NCBI GenBank assembly: GCA_026413225.1
Contig: CM048552.1
Location: 188,700,053 to 188,764,052, forward strand
Reading direction: 5' to 3'
Length of the DNA stretch: 64,000 nucleotides
Source: Otis tarda
Lineage: Eukaryota; Chordata; Aves; Otidiformes; Otididae
Positions 37,101 through 49,302 of the stretch are shown here, one piece after another. The position numbers and the translations under genes were made by a program. Position 1 is the stretch's first letter. The number at the start of each line of letters is the position of its first letter. The notes under the pieces were generated by a model that did no database searches, was not told the origin of the DNA, and was given only the letters and a program-made list of their open reading frames with translations.

Positions 37101-40100
37101 TTTTTAAATACATCTTTAATCAAGTCTCTGAAAAAATGCTATGCTACAAAGGACCCATGTAACTGTATACGGTCTTGTGACAAAAGATCAGTCTGCTGAA
37201 ATTTCTCTCACCAGGAAAAAAATCAGATGGCGTAAAGTTTTAAGACTTACGATTGGGTATAACAAGCATTGTATTCTCTCCTGTACATTTTGAAGTGCAG
37301 TTCTAGCTTAACTCTGTATTATCCAGGCTTAAGGTTAAGGGGCCTGGGAAAACCCAGAAAATGGAAAAATAATAACAAGGGAACTATGAGACATGCTGGG
37401 GAGGATGATGTGCAGATAGGCAAGCAGCTCTGTAGGGCATCAGGTCAAGTTTAGCACAGGGTGGAAGCAATTAGTTCAGCCCTCAAATAACTGTGAGTTT
37501 GCTTATATAATTAATCCTGAATTCCTCTCTGAAGTTCTCCCTTACCAGATAAAATTTTCAAAAAAATCTGAACGACTCAGAAGCCACTACTTTTTGGTGA
37601 AACTTCACATGTATCTCCAGTACAAAGAGATTAGGAGAGCAGTACCAAGATCTCCAGTTATACAGCAAGGTGTCAGTTCCACTTTATGAGGCACAGAGGT
37701 GACAAGCCCAGCAGAGATGACCACTTCACTGGCAGAACTCAAGTGGCATGAAGATAAAAAAAATAATTTATCTTTCTAGGACAATGAAGAACTCTACCTG
37801 TCTTGCAAGAGAATGCATTATTCCCTGGTTTTATGTCTGCTTTCATATTTTACTTTCCCCTGGCTTGATTTAATATTTTCAGTGCAGCACTTTTAATTTC
37901 AACAACATTTTATTTGTTAGTAAAACAACTGGGCTTTTTTTTTTTTTTTCTTGAGTTGTTCATTATGTGGACATGAGATAGGAAAAGAAACAAGATGATT
38001 TTATTCTAAATTTTCATGAATTATCATAATTTCTTATAATCCCATAAAACTAAAAGCACCTAAAAGGCCAAGTGTTTTAACAGCATCACACGTCAATTGT
38101 AGTAGTTTCTCTTCCTCCTGCCATGCAGAGATGTGGAAGCACAAACCATTCCTTATTTTCATTGCTTGCTTGGAAGTAGCCTAAGTGATGACAACAGTAC
38201 TTTCCTAACACTCTGTAATGGCCACAGAAATCAACAGTGCCCTTGCAATTGCTTAACAAAAGCTCTAGTCCTCACACTCAGTGACTGCAGCATACGCCAA
38301 AGAACAAGGCATCCAAAAGAGCAAACACCTCCCAAACCCCCAGCTCCATACCCACCACCTATGTTTTACTTGATGATAACAATCTGATCAGTCACAGCTC
38401 TTGGAAGACTAGTGCAAAACTAGCATTCATGGCAGATTCTCAAGAAGTTCCAGTTAGATCTGCTTCCCTGTGTACAATTTCTAATTATCATGGTTTATTT
38501 GTTCCAGGGATGCCTAATACTGTAATCACTTGGTAGAGCACAAACAAAAGGACAGCCTGGGGAACTGATCTGGTTAAGCAGCCATCCATCTGAATACATA
38601 CAAAGCTTAAGAGTCTTCAGAAAGAGGTATGTGGCTGAATAGGAATAGTCAGGAACAGAGGTAATATGAGACTGGACAGAATATCAGTATTGCAATCTGC
38701 ATTAGAAGCTCAGCTTCTTCCCATGTAGAGAACTTGCAGGCATTGCTTCATGCAATATCTGTCTCCACCTTGCTGCATCTGCATCCAAACTACATGATCA
38801 CCTTGCTAAAACATACTCCATATTCTGAGGCTTCTGTACCACTACACTTCTATGTCTTTTTGGAGCAGTAACAGGATGGCCAGAAGCAGAAAGCGGTCAT
38901 CAGAGTGTGTTGGGTGCTGGCACAGCTGGAATGGACAGACAGAGCAGCACATTCCTGTGTAAGCCAAGAATACCACTTCAACGCCAGTTTGTTCAGTGAC
39001 TCTCACAACTTGGAAGAAAAACCATTCCAGAGCAGCTCAGTTCAGTGAGGCCATAAGAACCTGTATCTGCACCTCAGAAAAGCTGTCCACAAACCCAGCT
39101 CTGGCAGTCTCAGCGTGGGTGGCTACACGCTGTGAGCTGACTGCAGCCCTGCAATATGAACACTCACAAGCAGACCTGGATCACCTGCAAGCTGAGATCA
39201 GCTCTCATACCCAGGTCACAGCCGCAGTGGTATTGTACCTTCAGGGACTTCTAATGGCCATCTGCAGTTCGACAAATCTTCCAATTGACTTCACGGAAAA
39301 TCCACTGGTTTAATCTAATGAAGGACTTAGGATATACCAAACAAACACATAACAGAAGGGATTTAGGTCCTCCTAGATTTTTAGAATCTGTGACATATTT
39401 CTGATCATGAAAGTAGAAGGCAAAGGATATTCAGTTACACATTAGATACATTTTCTTCAAAATCCACACAGAAAGACATTTTTCCTTTTAAAGTAAAACT
39501 GTCAAGAACATATTTCGGCTGGAGCTCAGAGATCTCTCATTAAAACACATAACATGAAACAAAAGACATATGTAAAATGGAACGAAATCATAAAGAATAA
39601 CATTTCATCAAACTAAGCCCCTATTTTTAAAGAAAAAAGAATACCCAGTTTAGCACACAATATAGGTTATGGAAGAGATATGTGTACATATAACTTAAAG
39701 ATCCAGCTGGCAAAGAAAGAGTAGCACAAAAAGACAAATTACATAGAAATCCTCACATCAGATTTACTTCCCATTACGATTACTGTAATTTTGTTAACTT
39801 CCTAAATTATTACCCTTTTTTCTTCAGTGCCACAGAAAGCACTGCAATTTCATGTTGCTCCAGGGAAAATGACTCCTATTAATTAAATTAATTTCATAAC
39901 AATTAAAAAAACCCATTTTTTTCTAAGTGGTTTCTGTATGTATGTCATCTTCCTTTCAGTGTCTTCTTTTTTCTCTGTTAATATCCTTCTTTGTCTTTGT
40001 TCTTTCTCTACAACTGTTCAAAACCGAACGTTAAGCTTCTTCACATGTACAGTTGCACCTACACCAATACATCCTCCCATTTTCTCCAAACCACTGGCTC

Positions 40101-42530
40101 ATAGTTTTCTTATTTTATGCTGCATGTTACTCCCTCTTATACTTCCACTTTATCTTCACAATTTTACCTGGCAATGACTATATCCAAATTTCAATTCTCT
40201 CTCAACAAATCATTCCATGATGGCTTACATGTTAGCATGTGAGATAAAACTATATTTTCATATATCCTTTATTTGATATGACAGATACAGGTAATACAAA
40301 TATTTCTGTAATACAAATAATTTCTAGCACTGTAATGCTCATGATGTTATCCTTTAAAGCAATATTTCTTTAGAGTACAAAAATTTGACTGCATCTACGT
40401 CAAGCCCAGACACCAAAGAAGGTAATCTTGAGAACAATCCATTCACAGGTGAACCTGAACTCATTTTACTTTGTTACAACTATATATTTTCTAAATCCAG
40501 TTAAAAAACTATTTTTTTTCTCTGTATGCTTATTAAATCACAAGATCACTTCCTGTAACATGATATTCATGATCTGTATTGTACTAATACGCAAATGTCC
40601 ATAACTCAATGAAAAATGCAGAAAGTACAATTAAGAGGGTGGTGGATTCAATGACAATTAGACTGTCAATACGGTCTTTTAAATGCAATCAGTATAGCTT
40701 TCTAGGCAGCAGGTGCTAACTTGGACATGCCAGACACACCAACACATGCCTCAAATGAGCAGTAAATAAAGGTTGTTAATGGATTGCATGATACTGTACA
40801 TTCTGATACAAATCTGACAGGCAAATGATTTGCACTGGGAAGTCTTGCCATAGCAGCTTTAAGATGCTACCCTCCACAGCTGTCCACACTCCTCCTATGG
40901 TACTCACTGGCTGACCTCTAGCAGTGTTAGTGAAGCAGAGTACATGTCCCTGCCCCTAAACCGCCCGTTCATAGTTCAGCATCTTGCTCTGCTACGGAGC
41001 TGGACTAACACTGGAGTTACTAACATATGCATACCACTCTCCTGACTCCGTAAAAAGGCAGCTACTTCTGCCAGAGGGGGATTTAGTAACATATTAAACC
41101 ACCACACCTGTTTCCTCTATAAATGACAGTCAAAACTTGTTTTTTTAAAAACGTGGTGATTATTCCAGCAATCCTCCCACTATCTTCAAGAAGAGCTTAG
41201 AGACAAAATTTGAGACAAGTAGCATCAGCAAGCTTAACACACATTTGATTAAAATGTTAGCTTTTAACCTAAAAAAATAATGTCCAGATCCTTGCCCTCA
41301 CAAAGGTTCCCTTCCCTTGCTCATGTTCCTGCCAGTCCGCTGGAGCAGAACGCTCTCTTGCTGCAGAGGAATAGCAGTTTCTACACCATACCCTACCCGG
41401 AGCAAAGAGAAAGCGAGGGTGCTCCTGTCCATCGATAGTTCCCAGCTTTTGAGACCATGCATTGGCATCGTGCACTGCAATCCAAATAAGCAATTGCAGC
41501 ACATACAGATACATGGCACCTAGCTTTAAACCAGTGAGTTAAAAAATATATATGGCAGCAGCAATGCAGAACTCAGCATGAACAACTGCTCCTAGGACTG
41601 CAGACTGCTTCTACAGATCAAGCTGAATCCCAAGCTGTTGTGGCTACAGCATTGTTAGTACTTGTTCTAGATGGTAAAGTCAGTTCAGGTACCTCTCTAC
41701 AGTCATTATTCTGCCTTACAGTTAGTCTGCTGTGATTTACACACAGCATCCATCATGAATAGTGGCTTTAGGTGTCCTCTGATGCAGCCCAAAATCATAA
41801 TGAATATTAAAATAGCTTTAGAAGTCAGCTTATCTTTCACCTTACCTACAAGTGCAAAAAGATTATATTTTATTTCCATGCAAGAACAACCTGGTTAACT
41901 GCAATACTGACATAAGGTTTTCAGATACTCTGTTCATCAATATAATCTCTATTAAGCCGTAAGATAGCTCATTACTACACTATTTGGGAAATTAGAAACA
42001 CCTCATTACTGTTGTACGTTAAAATGTAAGGTACAGTGAGTTGCTGGATAGTATGAGCTTATGTTAGATTAAAAACATTGCAACACCAAGCGCAAACACA
42101 AACAGGAAATTCGGCATGCGCCTGCACGCGCTGTCTGTAAACAGAGAACGTCTTCAGAAAGACATCTCCAGAGGCAACATTTTCTTTGTTACACAAACGG
42201 GACAGTAAAATGTCAGAGTAAGTTGGCGTCTCTACAGACACACTGCATGTCTGAACAAACATGCTGTAATTTCTTGTGTTACTAGAGCAAGATCTTTGGA
42301 TTTTTCGCAGTAGTGTCAGAAATAGCAAGGGACAGTTAGTGACAGAAAGGGACGTCACACGAGAACAGCAGCTTATGCCAAATGAGACTGCTCAGAACTT
42401 CTGTATCAACCATTTTCCTTGCTCACTGAATTCTTCACTTTAAAATAAAAATATATATTTTGATAAATGTGATTAACACCGAATCCTTTAATTCAGTTTA
42501 CCTGGATCTCTGGAAGAGGGGTAAACCCTC
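34166..42530. other. Intronic sequence, no gene recognised
   Basis: The longest stretch without a recognised element. A 145-codon plus-strand frame at 36055-36492 and a 105-codon one at 38996-39313 have no domain and no splice context. The stretch at 41280-41500 is somewhat less AT-rich, and 42090-42150 holds several CpG sites. Poly-T occurs near 37936-37949. I see no boundary of a known repeat. Confidence 0.4.
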
Positions 42531-42569
42531 CACCCTGTGGAGCTGTTTGCTCAGCCTAACCTGGGCAGC

Positions 42570-42612
42570 GAAGTTAAGATGCCTTGGTTCGGAGACCTGG
42601 CTTCCTAACTTC
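42570..42612. repeat. Imperfect inverted repeat (hairpin 1)
   Basis: GAAGTTAAGATGCC (42570-42583) pairs with GGCTTCCTAACTTC (42599-42612) at 12 of 14 positions, with a further GGT/ACC pair inside the loop. Confidence 0.6.
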
Positions 42613-42633
42613 CCTTGAAGTCTCTGCAAGGAG

Positions 42634-42691
42634 AGGAAGGCTTCTTCAGCTGAGTACTCTCAGCTGCTTTCTGAAGAAGCCCTTCTTTCCT
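42634..42691. repeat. Long inverted repeat (hairpin 2)
   Basis: AGGAAGGCTTCTTC then AGCTGAG on the left; CTCAGCT, a GCTTTCT bulge, then GAAGAAGCC...TTC...CCT on the right; the apex loop is TACT. The inner 7-bp stem and the GGCTTCTTC/GAAGAAGCC stem are perfect. The fold is pre-miRNA-like in size, but no such gene is known to me here. Confidence 0.65.
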
Positions 42692-42771
42692 GGGCACAGA
42701 CCTACAAGCGTGGGCTCCTGACTTCATTCCCCGCACTAGGAAACCACTGAATCAGTACTAGGTGGGAGACT

Positions 42772-43186
42772 ACTTTGTCTTGACATACACAACACTTTTT
42801 CAAAGCATGTCTTAATAGAGAGCATGTATGCATTCACAAGAGCTTTTCTCTTAAAATGAAGAAGACACACAATTTTTTTTTAATTTTTAAAAGAAGAAAC
42901 AAACACAATGAATCAACTTTTGAAAAATCCTGTGATGATGTAGTTTTCTACTAGCCTTTACTCAATCAAACAATGAAGCGTTTACCTGATGACTTGGTTC
43001 ATCGCTCCTTGTATGTTTTGATATCTCAAAAGGAGATAGTTTCAATGATCTATCAATTGCATGAGTGCCACATTCAACCTGATCAAATAGTTGATGTAAG
43101 AGATGCCATATATTATGGTAGAACACAAGATATAGCCAACTGGATCCTTCTATTGCACGGTCATATAGGAATTAGGGCTTCTCCCA
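42772..43186. other. Intronic sequence, no gene recognised
   Basis: AT-rich. A plus-strand frame starting at 42973 runs straight into the CR1 segment from 43187, but its first ~70 codons match nothing I recognise. Confidence 0.4.
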
Positions 43187-43868
43187 CAAAAAACTTGGTG
43201 GGATCAACAGCCCAACTGAAGTGCATCTACATCAATGCACACAGCATGGGCAACAAACAGGAGAAGCTGGAAGCCACTGTGCAGCTAGGAAACTATGATA
43301 TACTTGCAATTGCACAAACATGGTGGGATTACACAACTGGAGTGCTGCTATAAACTCTTCAGAAGGAGAGTTTATGACCTTTGGAAGAAGGGGCAGGCAA
43401 CTCAGGAGGACTGCAAGGATTTCGTGAGGTTATGCAGGGAGAAAATTAGAAGGGCCAAAGCCCAAATAGAACTTAGTCTGGCTACTGCCATAAAAGATGT
43501 TTCTATAAATATATTAGCAACAAAAGGAGAGCTAAGTACAATCTCCATCCTTTATTGGATGCAGGGGGAAACATAGTGACAAAAGATGAGGAAAAGGCTG
43601 AGATACTCAATGCCTTCTTTGCCTCAGTCTTTAATAGTCAGACCAGTTGTTCTTGAAGTACCCAGCCCTCTGAGCTGGAAGACAGGGATGAGGAGCAGAA
43701 TGAAGCTCCCATAATCCAAGAGGAAACGGTTAGCGACCTGGTGCACTGCTTAGATGCACATAGGTCGATGGGGCCAGATGAGATCCACTGAAGGGTACTG
43801 AGGGAGCTGGCGGAAATGCTCACCAAGCCACTTCCCATCGTTTACCAGCAGTTCTGTCTAACCAGGGA
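43187..43868 (+). pseudogene. CR1 LINE ORF2 5' part with internal deletion
   Basis: Begins with TKNLVGSTAQLKCIYINAHS and MGNKQEKLEATVQLGNYDIL then AQTWWD, the N-terminal motifs of the CR1 apurinic-type endonuclease. The sequence then jumps from YKLFRR directly to RVYDLWKKGQATQEDCKDF, deleting most of the endonuclease. It goes on through EKIRRAKAQIELSLA to a frameshifted DEEKAEILNAFFASVF and MGPDEIH region, ending near LPIVYQQFCLTRE at the start of the reverse transcriptase. Retaining the 5' portion is unusual, since most CR1 copies are truncated to the 3' end. The remaining RT core is missing. Divergence from the 50-kb copy indicates an older family. Confidence 0.85.
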
Positions 43869-44260
43869 ATTAAATCCAACACCAACATTGATGCAACATT
43901 CTAAAGAAAATCAGAAGTGTTTCCTTTATTGAACAAAGTGATTAGAATATTATGAATTAGAAGACATAAAACTTATTCTATTCTATAATGTGTACAATGC
44001 TCTACATAACACATATCTTTCCTTATGCACACATTAAGATTTTATCACCAATATCTGTGTAATCTTCCACTTTATTTTTTCTGTTGTATTAATTATTTTA
44101 TTCTTTTTAGTTATATTATTATTCAAAAATATACAGTCTTTTCTGGTATATTCAAACCTCCAAGAAAATTTCCTTTAGGTGCTAATGGCAATGTCATGCT
44201 GGAATGCCATTCTACAAACTAAATGGACTCATAACATTTTATAAACTCTCTCCTTCCCTT
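43869..44260. other. AT-rich insert between two CR1 segments
   Basis: About 390 bp unlike CR1, separating the 5' segment from the 3' segment at 44261. It may be a later insertion, or the two CR1 pieces may be separate elements. No termini recognised. Confidence 0.4.
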
Positions 44261-44767
44261 CTACTCAGCACTGGTGAAGACACATGTGGAGTGCTGGGCT
44301 CAGTTCTGAGCTCCCCAGTATGAGAGAGACACAGACATACTGAAGCAAATCCAGTGAAGGGCCACAAAGATGATTAAGGAATTGGAGCACCTAACATACA
44401 AGGAGAGATTGAGAGAACTGGGATTGTTCAGCCTGTAGAAAAGAAGGCTTGGGTAGGAAATTTAACAATGCGTACAAGTACCTCATAGAAGGGTGTAATG
44501 AGACAGAGCCAGTCTCTTCTCAGAGGTGCCCAGGGAAAAGACAAGAAACAGTGGTGACGAATTAAAAGATCCATTCAAACATGAGAAAAAAACTTCTTTA
44601 CTATAAGAGTGTTCAAACACTGGATTAGATTGTCTGGAGAGGTTGTGGAGTCTCCATCCTTGGAGACTCCTGGACAACCTGCTGTAGTTGATGCTGCTCT
44701 GAGAAGAGATATTGGACTATGTGATCTCCAGAGGTGCCTGAAAATAATTGTTATTCTATGATTCTAT
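44261..44767 (+). mobile_element. Older CR1 LINE 3' end
   Basis: Reads as ORF2 after the RT: CTACTCAGCACTGGTGAAGA (SALVKTHVE-like), then GTGGAGTGCTGGGCTCAG, the KMIKELEHLTYKERL-like region and a 3' untranslated part. That part differs from the younger copies and ends GAGGTGCCTG...TTATTCTATGATTCTATG. The different 3' end and heavy decay mark another, older CR1 subfamily. It may be the other half of the element at 43187-43868. Confidence 0.85.
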
Positions 44768-44800
44768 GGCTTGCATGAAGTCACATACCAAGTGTGAAGA

Positions 44801-45262
44801 ATGGACCAGTTGGAGTGGGTCCAGAGGAGGGCCACGGAGATGATCAGAGGGATGGAACACCTCTCCTGTGAGGACAGGCTGAGAGAGTTGGGGTTGTTCA
44901 GCCTGGAGAAGAAAAGGCTCTGCGGAGACCTCATAGCGGCCTTTTAGTACTTAAAGGGGAGAAACATGGGGAGAAATTTTTAGCAGGGCCTGTTGTGATA
45001 GGACAAGGGGTAATGGTTTTAAACTAAAAGAGAGTAGATTTAGACTAGATATAAGGAAGAATTTTTTTTATGATGAGGGTGGTGAAGCACTGGAATAGGT
45101 TTCCCAGAGAGGTGGTGGATGCCCCATCCCTGGAGACGTTCAAGGTCAGGTTGGATGGGGCTCTGAGCAACCTGATCTAGTAGAAAGTGCCCCTGCAGGG
45201 GGATTGGACTAGATGGCCTTTAAAGGTCCATTCCAACCCTAACCATTCTATGATTCTATGAA
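44801..45262 (+). mobile_element. CR1 LINE 3' end, 5'-truncated
   Basis: Begins ATGGACCAGTTGGAGTGGGT, continues through the [19 protein letters not shown] region and ends GGTCCATTCCAACCCTAACC then ATTCTATGATTCTATGAA. Small indels break the frame (for example a stop after CATAGCGGCC). It lies only about 33 bp after the tail of the previous CR1 in the same orientation. Confidence 0.92.
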
Positions 45263-46802
45263 TTAGGAATAAAATCAATTCTAACAACTTCATCTTAAAG
45301 CCATCCTTTCTCCACTTAGAGACACAAAAAGACTAGATTCTTTCCTAATTTTATTATTTATTTGTATCTAAAAGTTGAGAATATTCAGAATATTCAATAT
45401 AAACATAATGCCTTTGTTTCCTTAACTTCACAGCTAATAGTTTCATTGCAGGTCTTGTATGCACATGTGCATAAACAGACATGATCAAGACACTCCATAC
45501 TCACACAAGTATTTAGAAAAAATGTAGCTAAATATTTATAAAGAAGCATTTGCAGTATTTTGGTATCAATTTTGTAATCTTCAGTGCTGAACTCCCTACT
45601 TTCTCTAATCACTTGGTGTATTAAAGGATTATATATAGTAGATAAAAATTTTACTTGCACCTCTAAGCATTTTATTTTATCTGAATCACAACTTCTCGGT
45701 ATTTCACTCCACCAAAAATTATCTCTGTGTTCTTTCTCAACTATTTAGATAAAAGGAACGGCCACTGCAAATGAAAGTGGTTTGCCAAATTTACAGTGAA
45801 GAAAAAGATAACACAATCTTACTTCTATTAATTCCATCTACTTATTAAAAGTGTTCTCAATATCTTCTGCATATGTTGCAGTAATTAAGTTCACAGAGAA
45901 ATAAAGTGGAACCATGATCATCTCCAAGCACCAGGAAAGGTGAAATGCAGAACTTGAATTTTGGTTCTATAAATAACACATATTAAAACTGAAAAAAAAT
46001 GCACTGAAATTACTATCTAAACTGATTAGGTAGAAGTAATTTAGAAGACACACTAGATGGACTGTACTCAGCCTTTGATAAACTGATAAAATCAGACAAG
46101 TCTGCATGTCCCCTTTTAGGTCCAGTTTTATTCCTCTTTTTAAACGGAGTTTCAATTTTTGGGCCCAATATTTAGTAGTTTTTTATGTGATCCACACGTA
46201 ACTTTTTCCACAATGTTAATTTCATCAAAGGAAACTCTATGTGGGAGTTGTGGAACTGTGTGCCTAGAAGCAACTTTTTTTCTATCTTTCACCAATGACC
46301 ATGACGTACCACAGCACCATGAAGGGTTTCTCAGTTTACACCTGTATTATTAACAGCCAAAAGATGTATCCTAGTTCATACTTCCTTATAAATTCCAGTC
46401 TTTTAAAACCATTTAATGACTTCACTGTAAAATGCGTAAAGCAGTGTTGTGCTTAAAATTTAAAATATTTTAAAAAATTATATCTCCTTGCATAAGGAAA
46501 AATGGTATATGATGATCCCTCGTAAACCTGCTCAACAATCACTGTCCTTTACAGTCACCATATTCTTTCATTGTCTCTTTTATAAAACAAACATCTCGAT
46601 GTCAGTCCTTAGCAATGTTCAAGAGCTATATATTTTGCAGGAACTCAGCAACTGAGGTGAACAACTCCACTGCACATCCAGACATTCTGTAGACTTATTC
46701 TATGGGTGTGTCTACACTGCAGGGAAGCTCAGCTACCTGTTTTTTTAATTTCTATTTTTGTTTTATATTAAGTCTTGTTATTAGTATTAAATACTGTTTA
46801 GT
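45263..46802. other. Intronic sequence, no gene recognised
   Basis: AT-rich. A 20-bp GGGTGTGTCTACACTGCAGG at 46714-46733 resembles the terminal repeat of hAT-type elements known from reptiles and birds, but no body follows it. Confidence 0.4.
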
Positions 46803-46930
46803 TAAATTTAACAGTAAAATTCATTTAACTTAATTTTAATTTAAAGTATTCATGGGGCTTGCTTAAATTTAACAGTAAAATTAATTTAAATTAATGTTAA
46901 TTTTAATTTAAAGTATTCATGGGGCTTGCT
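46803..46930. repeat. Tandem duplication of a ~60-67-bp AT-rich unit
   Basis: Two adjacent units both run from TTAAATTTAACAGTAAAATT to TTTAAAGTATTCATGGGGCTTGC-type ends. The second unit carries about 7 extra bases in a TTAA-rich middle (TTAATTTAAATTAATG). A simple local duplication followed by small divergence. Confidence 0.88.
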
Positions 46931-46984
46931 TCTTCAGTGATGTCTTTGTTTTTGTACTTTTATTGTGATAGGTTGATTTCCTTT

Positions 46985-47112
46985 ATAGAATCATAGAATG
47001 GTTTGGGTTGGAAAGGACGTTTAAAGGTCATCTAGTGCAACCCCCCTGCAAGGAGCAGGGACACGTCCAACCAGATCAGGTCGCTCAGAGCCCCATCCAA
47101 CCTGGCCTTGAA
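46985..47112 (-). mobile_element. CR1 LINE 3' tail fragment
   Basis: Minus-strand copy of the last ~125 bp of CR1: TATAGAATCATAGAATGG tail, then GGTTGGAAAGGACG and GCTCAGAGCCCCATCC to CCTGGCCTTGAA. Strong 5' truncation, tail retained. Confidence 0.92.
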
Positions 47113-48137
47113 TTCACATCTTTGATAAAGTAATACAAGTGCCTGGAACTAGACCCTAAATCAATACAAGTTAAAGACAATGAGTTCGTTCCTGAGAGGT
47201 TCAATGAAATAGTACAGAATAGAACATATCAAGGACATACATATTTATATGCCCAAACTACAGAATTACAAAGTTATCTTTTCATAATGTCCATGACCAC
47301 TGACTGATCGATCATTAATACATTAGTAAGCAAGTTGACAAATACTATTATGCTAGCTAGGATACTACTGAAAGTTATAAGGTCACACTGATATCACTGC
47401 AGTCAGACACTTAGCGATAGAATGCATAAATGCAAATATTTGGTAAAGGAATATTACTAAGGAGATTCTATTACGCTGCAAGAGAGCTTACACTGGTTTG
47501 AGCAAGTACTTCAAATATTGAAAAACACATGCTTCCAACTATATACTACATAGTTTAAAAATTATTAAATAGCTTATCCTTCTATGATACTTTTATCCAA
47601 ATTCAGATGATACTTTAGAAACTGCTTTTATATGCTATTTTTTACAACTTGCACCTATAAATAAAATTGATGAGGAGTGAGATTCATCTTTTTCATCTTT
47701 AGATGACTAAATTTTTTCTAGTTTTATCAGACTCTTGTTACTGTAAACTGAGAAATGGGTAGCCCAGGAGAGAAATTCAACTAATCTATTAGCTCTTCTC
47801 TTAGACTGAGATGAATCACCCTTATTTAACCATATGAACAACTCCATTAACCTCCATATAAAAGGATCCAAAAATTAGCATTAGATTTGGAACCATGTAT
47901 TTTGGACACCTATGTTAAAACAAATTATTCCCAACCTTTTTATCCTTCATCTGAATTTGAAAGAGCAAAATTTGGCTGTGCATTGAGGATAATTATTTTT
48001 TTTTCTGTTATCACGTAATAAATGAGCAGACTACTAAAATATATCGCCTCTTCAGACTTTCTATTTTTAAAAAAACCTGCTCAGGGAAGTATGCTGCAAA
48101 CCCCCTTCAAACTTAGCCAAATCCTATTAAACAGAAG

Positions 48138-48375
48138 ACGTGTCTACAAAGCAAAATTCAGATACAAGTACATGATAATGTACCTGTGCTAGCTTGATCT
48201 AGCTAGCACCCAAACATTAGCAATTAAGGGATTTCAATGTGGATTTTAGCAATCCTTGTTATTTATTTAGCATGTATATCTAGAATGTATAGAGAGTTTG
48301 TGCTTGGATTAACATATGCTAGAATTCGTGCCATGGCTTCTGCTTCTACTCTAAGCTATGCAGCTAGCTTGAAGT
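48138..48375. mobile_element. Possible fossil hAT-type non-autonomous DNA transposon
   Basis: Begins GTGTCTACAAAGCAAAATTC, similar to the GTGTCTACACTGCAA-type ends of hAT MITEs known from archosaurs and turtles. It has a hairpin GTGCTAGCT-TGATCT-AGCTAGCAC (48186-48209) and later AAGCTATGCAGCTAGCTTGA. The far end and target duplication are not clear, so both boundaries are approximate. Confidence 0.3.
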
Positions 48376-49302
48376 AAAACAAATATGTTACCACACACAA
48401 TTAATCATACCTTTGTTCCTCCTGTGTATCCTATTCAATGCCTTTTAGCACATGGCCTTATATCTTGAAATGGAGCTGAACAACACTGCCCAAAGGGGAA
48501 TTCTCAGAGGGAATGTATTTACGGAGGGGAAAATAAGTGATTTTTTTTTACCTTAGCAAGGAAGAAGGCAAGGACTGCTCAACTCCACAATAAGTAATTA
48601 AAGGATTTTAAAAGAACCCTAGAGAAAGAGCTACTTGAAAAAAACCACCCAAAAAACTAAAACTCAAACAAAAAAATAAATTCTGAATTTACGCATGGAC
48701 AACACTTTGCATTGAGACCACCTGAAATATTTCATTTTAGTTTTAATCCTTAAGCTTGTGTTTATCAGCTTCTTGACAATCTCTTATCAGTTCTACAGTG
48801 GAAAGGTGGGTTGGGCCGGAGAGCTGTAGTTTCAGATACTGTGAACAGTGAGGACTAAAATCTGACATAGAAAGTATTCTGCAGAAGTCTGAAAATATCC
48901 CCTGACTATCTTTCCTCCCTAAATAGTTATTTGTCACCAAAATTGGAGTATTTTCTATATAGCAGAAATGTACATTTTTAATATATTTTAAAACTGACTG
49001 CTGTGTGAAACAGTATGCTCTGTCTCCGTTCAGTGTAGCTAGCTGACTGGATAACCATATCTATAAGCAAAGGTCAGGGTAAAGACCTGTTTACACAAAG
49101 CTAAGCACTGAAAAAGGAATACTTGCTTTTCTTCAGGTGGAAAGCCAGTTCAGGCATGTCAAGAATTCAAAGTTCAAGACTTAACTGTGAGCCATGCTAC
49201 TCCCCAAATCAACCTCAGCCTAATATGGGAGTGAAGAAGAAAAGAATGATACCCCATTAGACTACGTACTTGCCATATAAACTCAAAAAGGCTAGCTGGC
49301 TT

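Larger units (their letters stand above)
42531..42771 (+). repeat. Possible 5S-rRNA-derived block with stacked hairpins
   Basis: Three short motifs occur in the order found in vertebrate 5S rRNA: CACCCTG (42531-42537), GAAGTTAAG (42570-42578, compare the A-box GAAGCTAAG) and TTGGTTCGGAGACC (42584-42597, compare the C-box TTGGATGGGAGACC). A second C-box-like stretch, CAGTACTAGGTGGGAGACTA, lies at 42752-42771. Compared with 5S, the gap between the first two motifs is similar but about 20 bases are missing between the last two. This could be an ancient 5S-derived SINE (such as an AmnSINE1-type element) or a 5S pseudogene. It could also be coincidence, since the matches are short and read by eye. 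Confidence 0.25.

Noticed and set aside
38996-39313. 105-codon plus-strand frame
   Set aside because: No recognisable motif; likely chance in a slightly GC-richer stretch.
46714-46733. GGGTGTGTCTACACTGCAGG as a hAT terminal repeat
   Set aside because: Only one end of about 20 bp is present, with no body or partner repeat.
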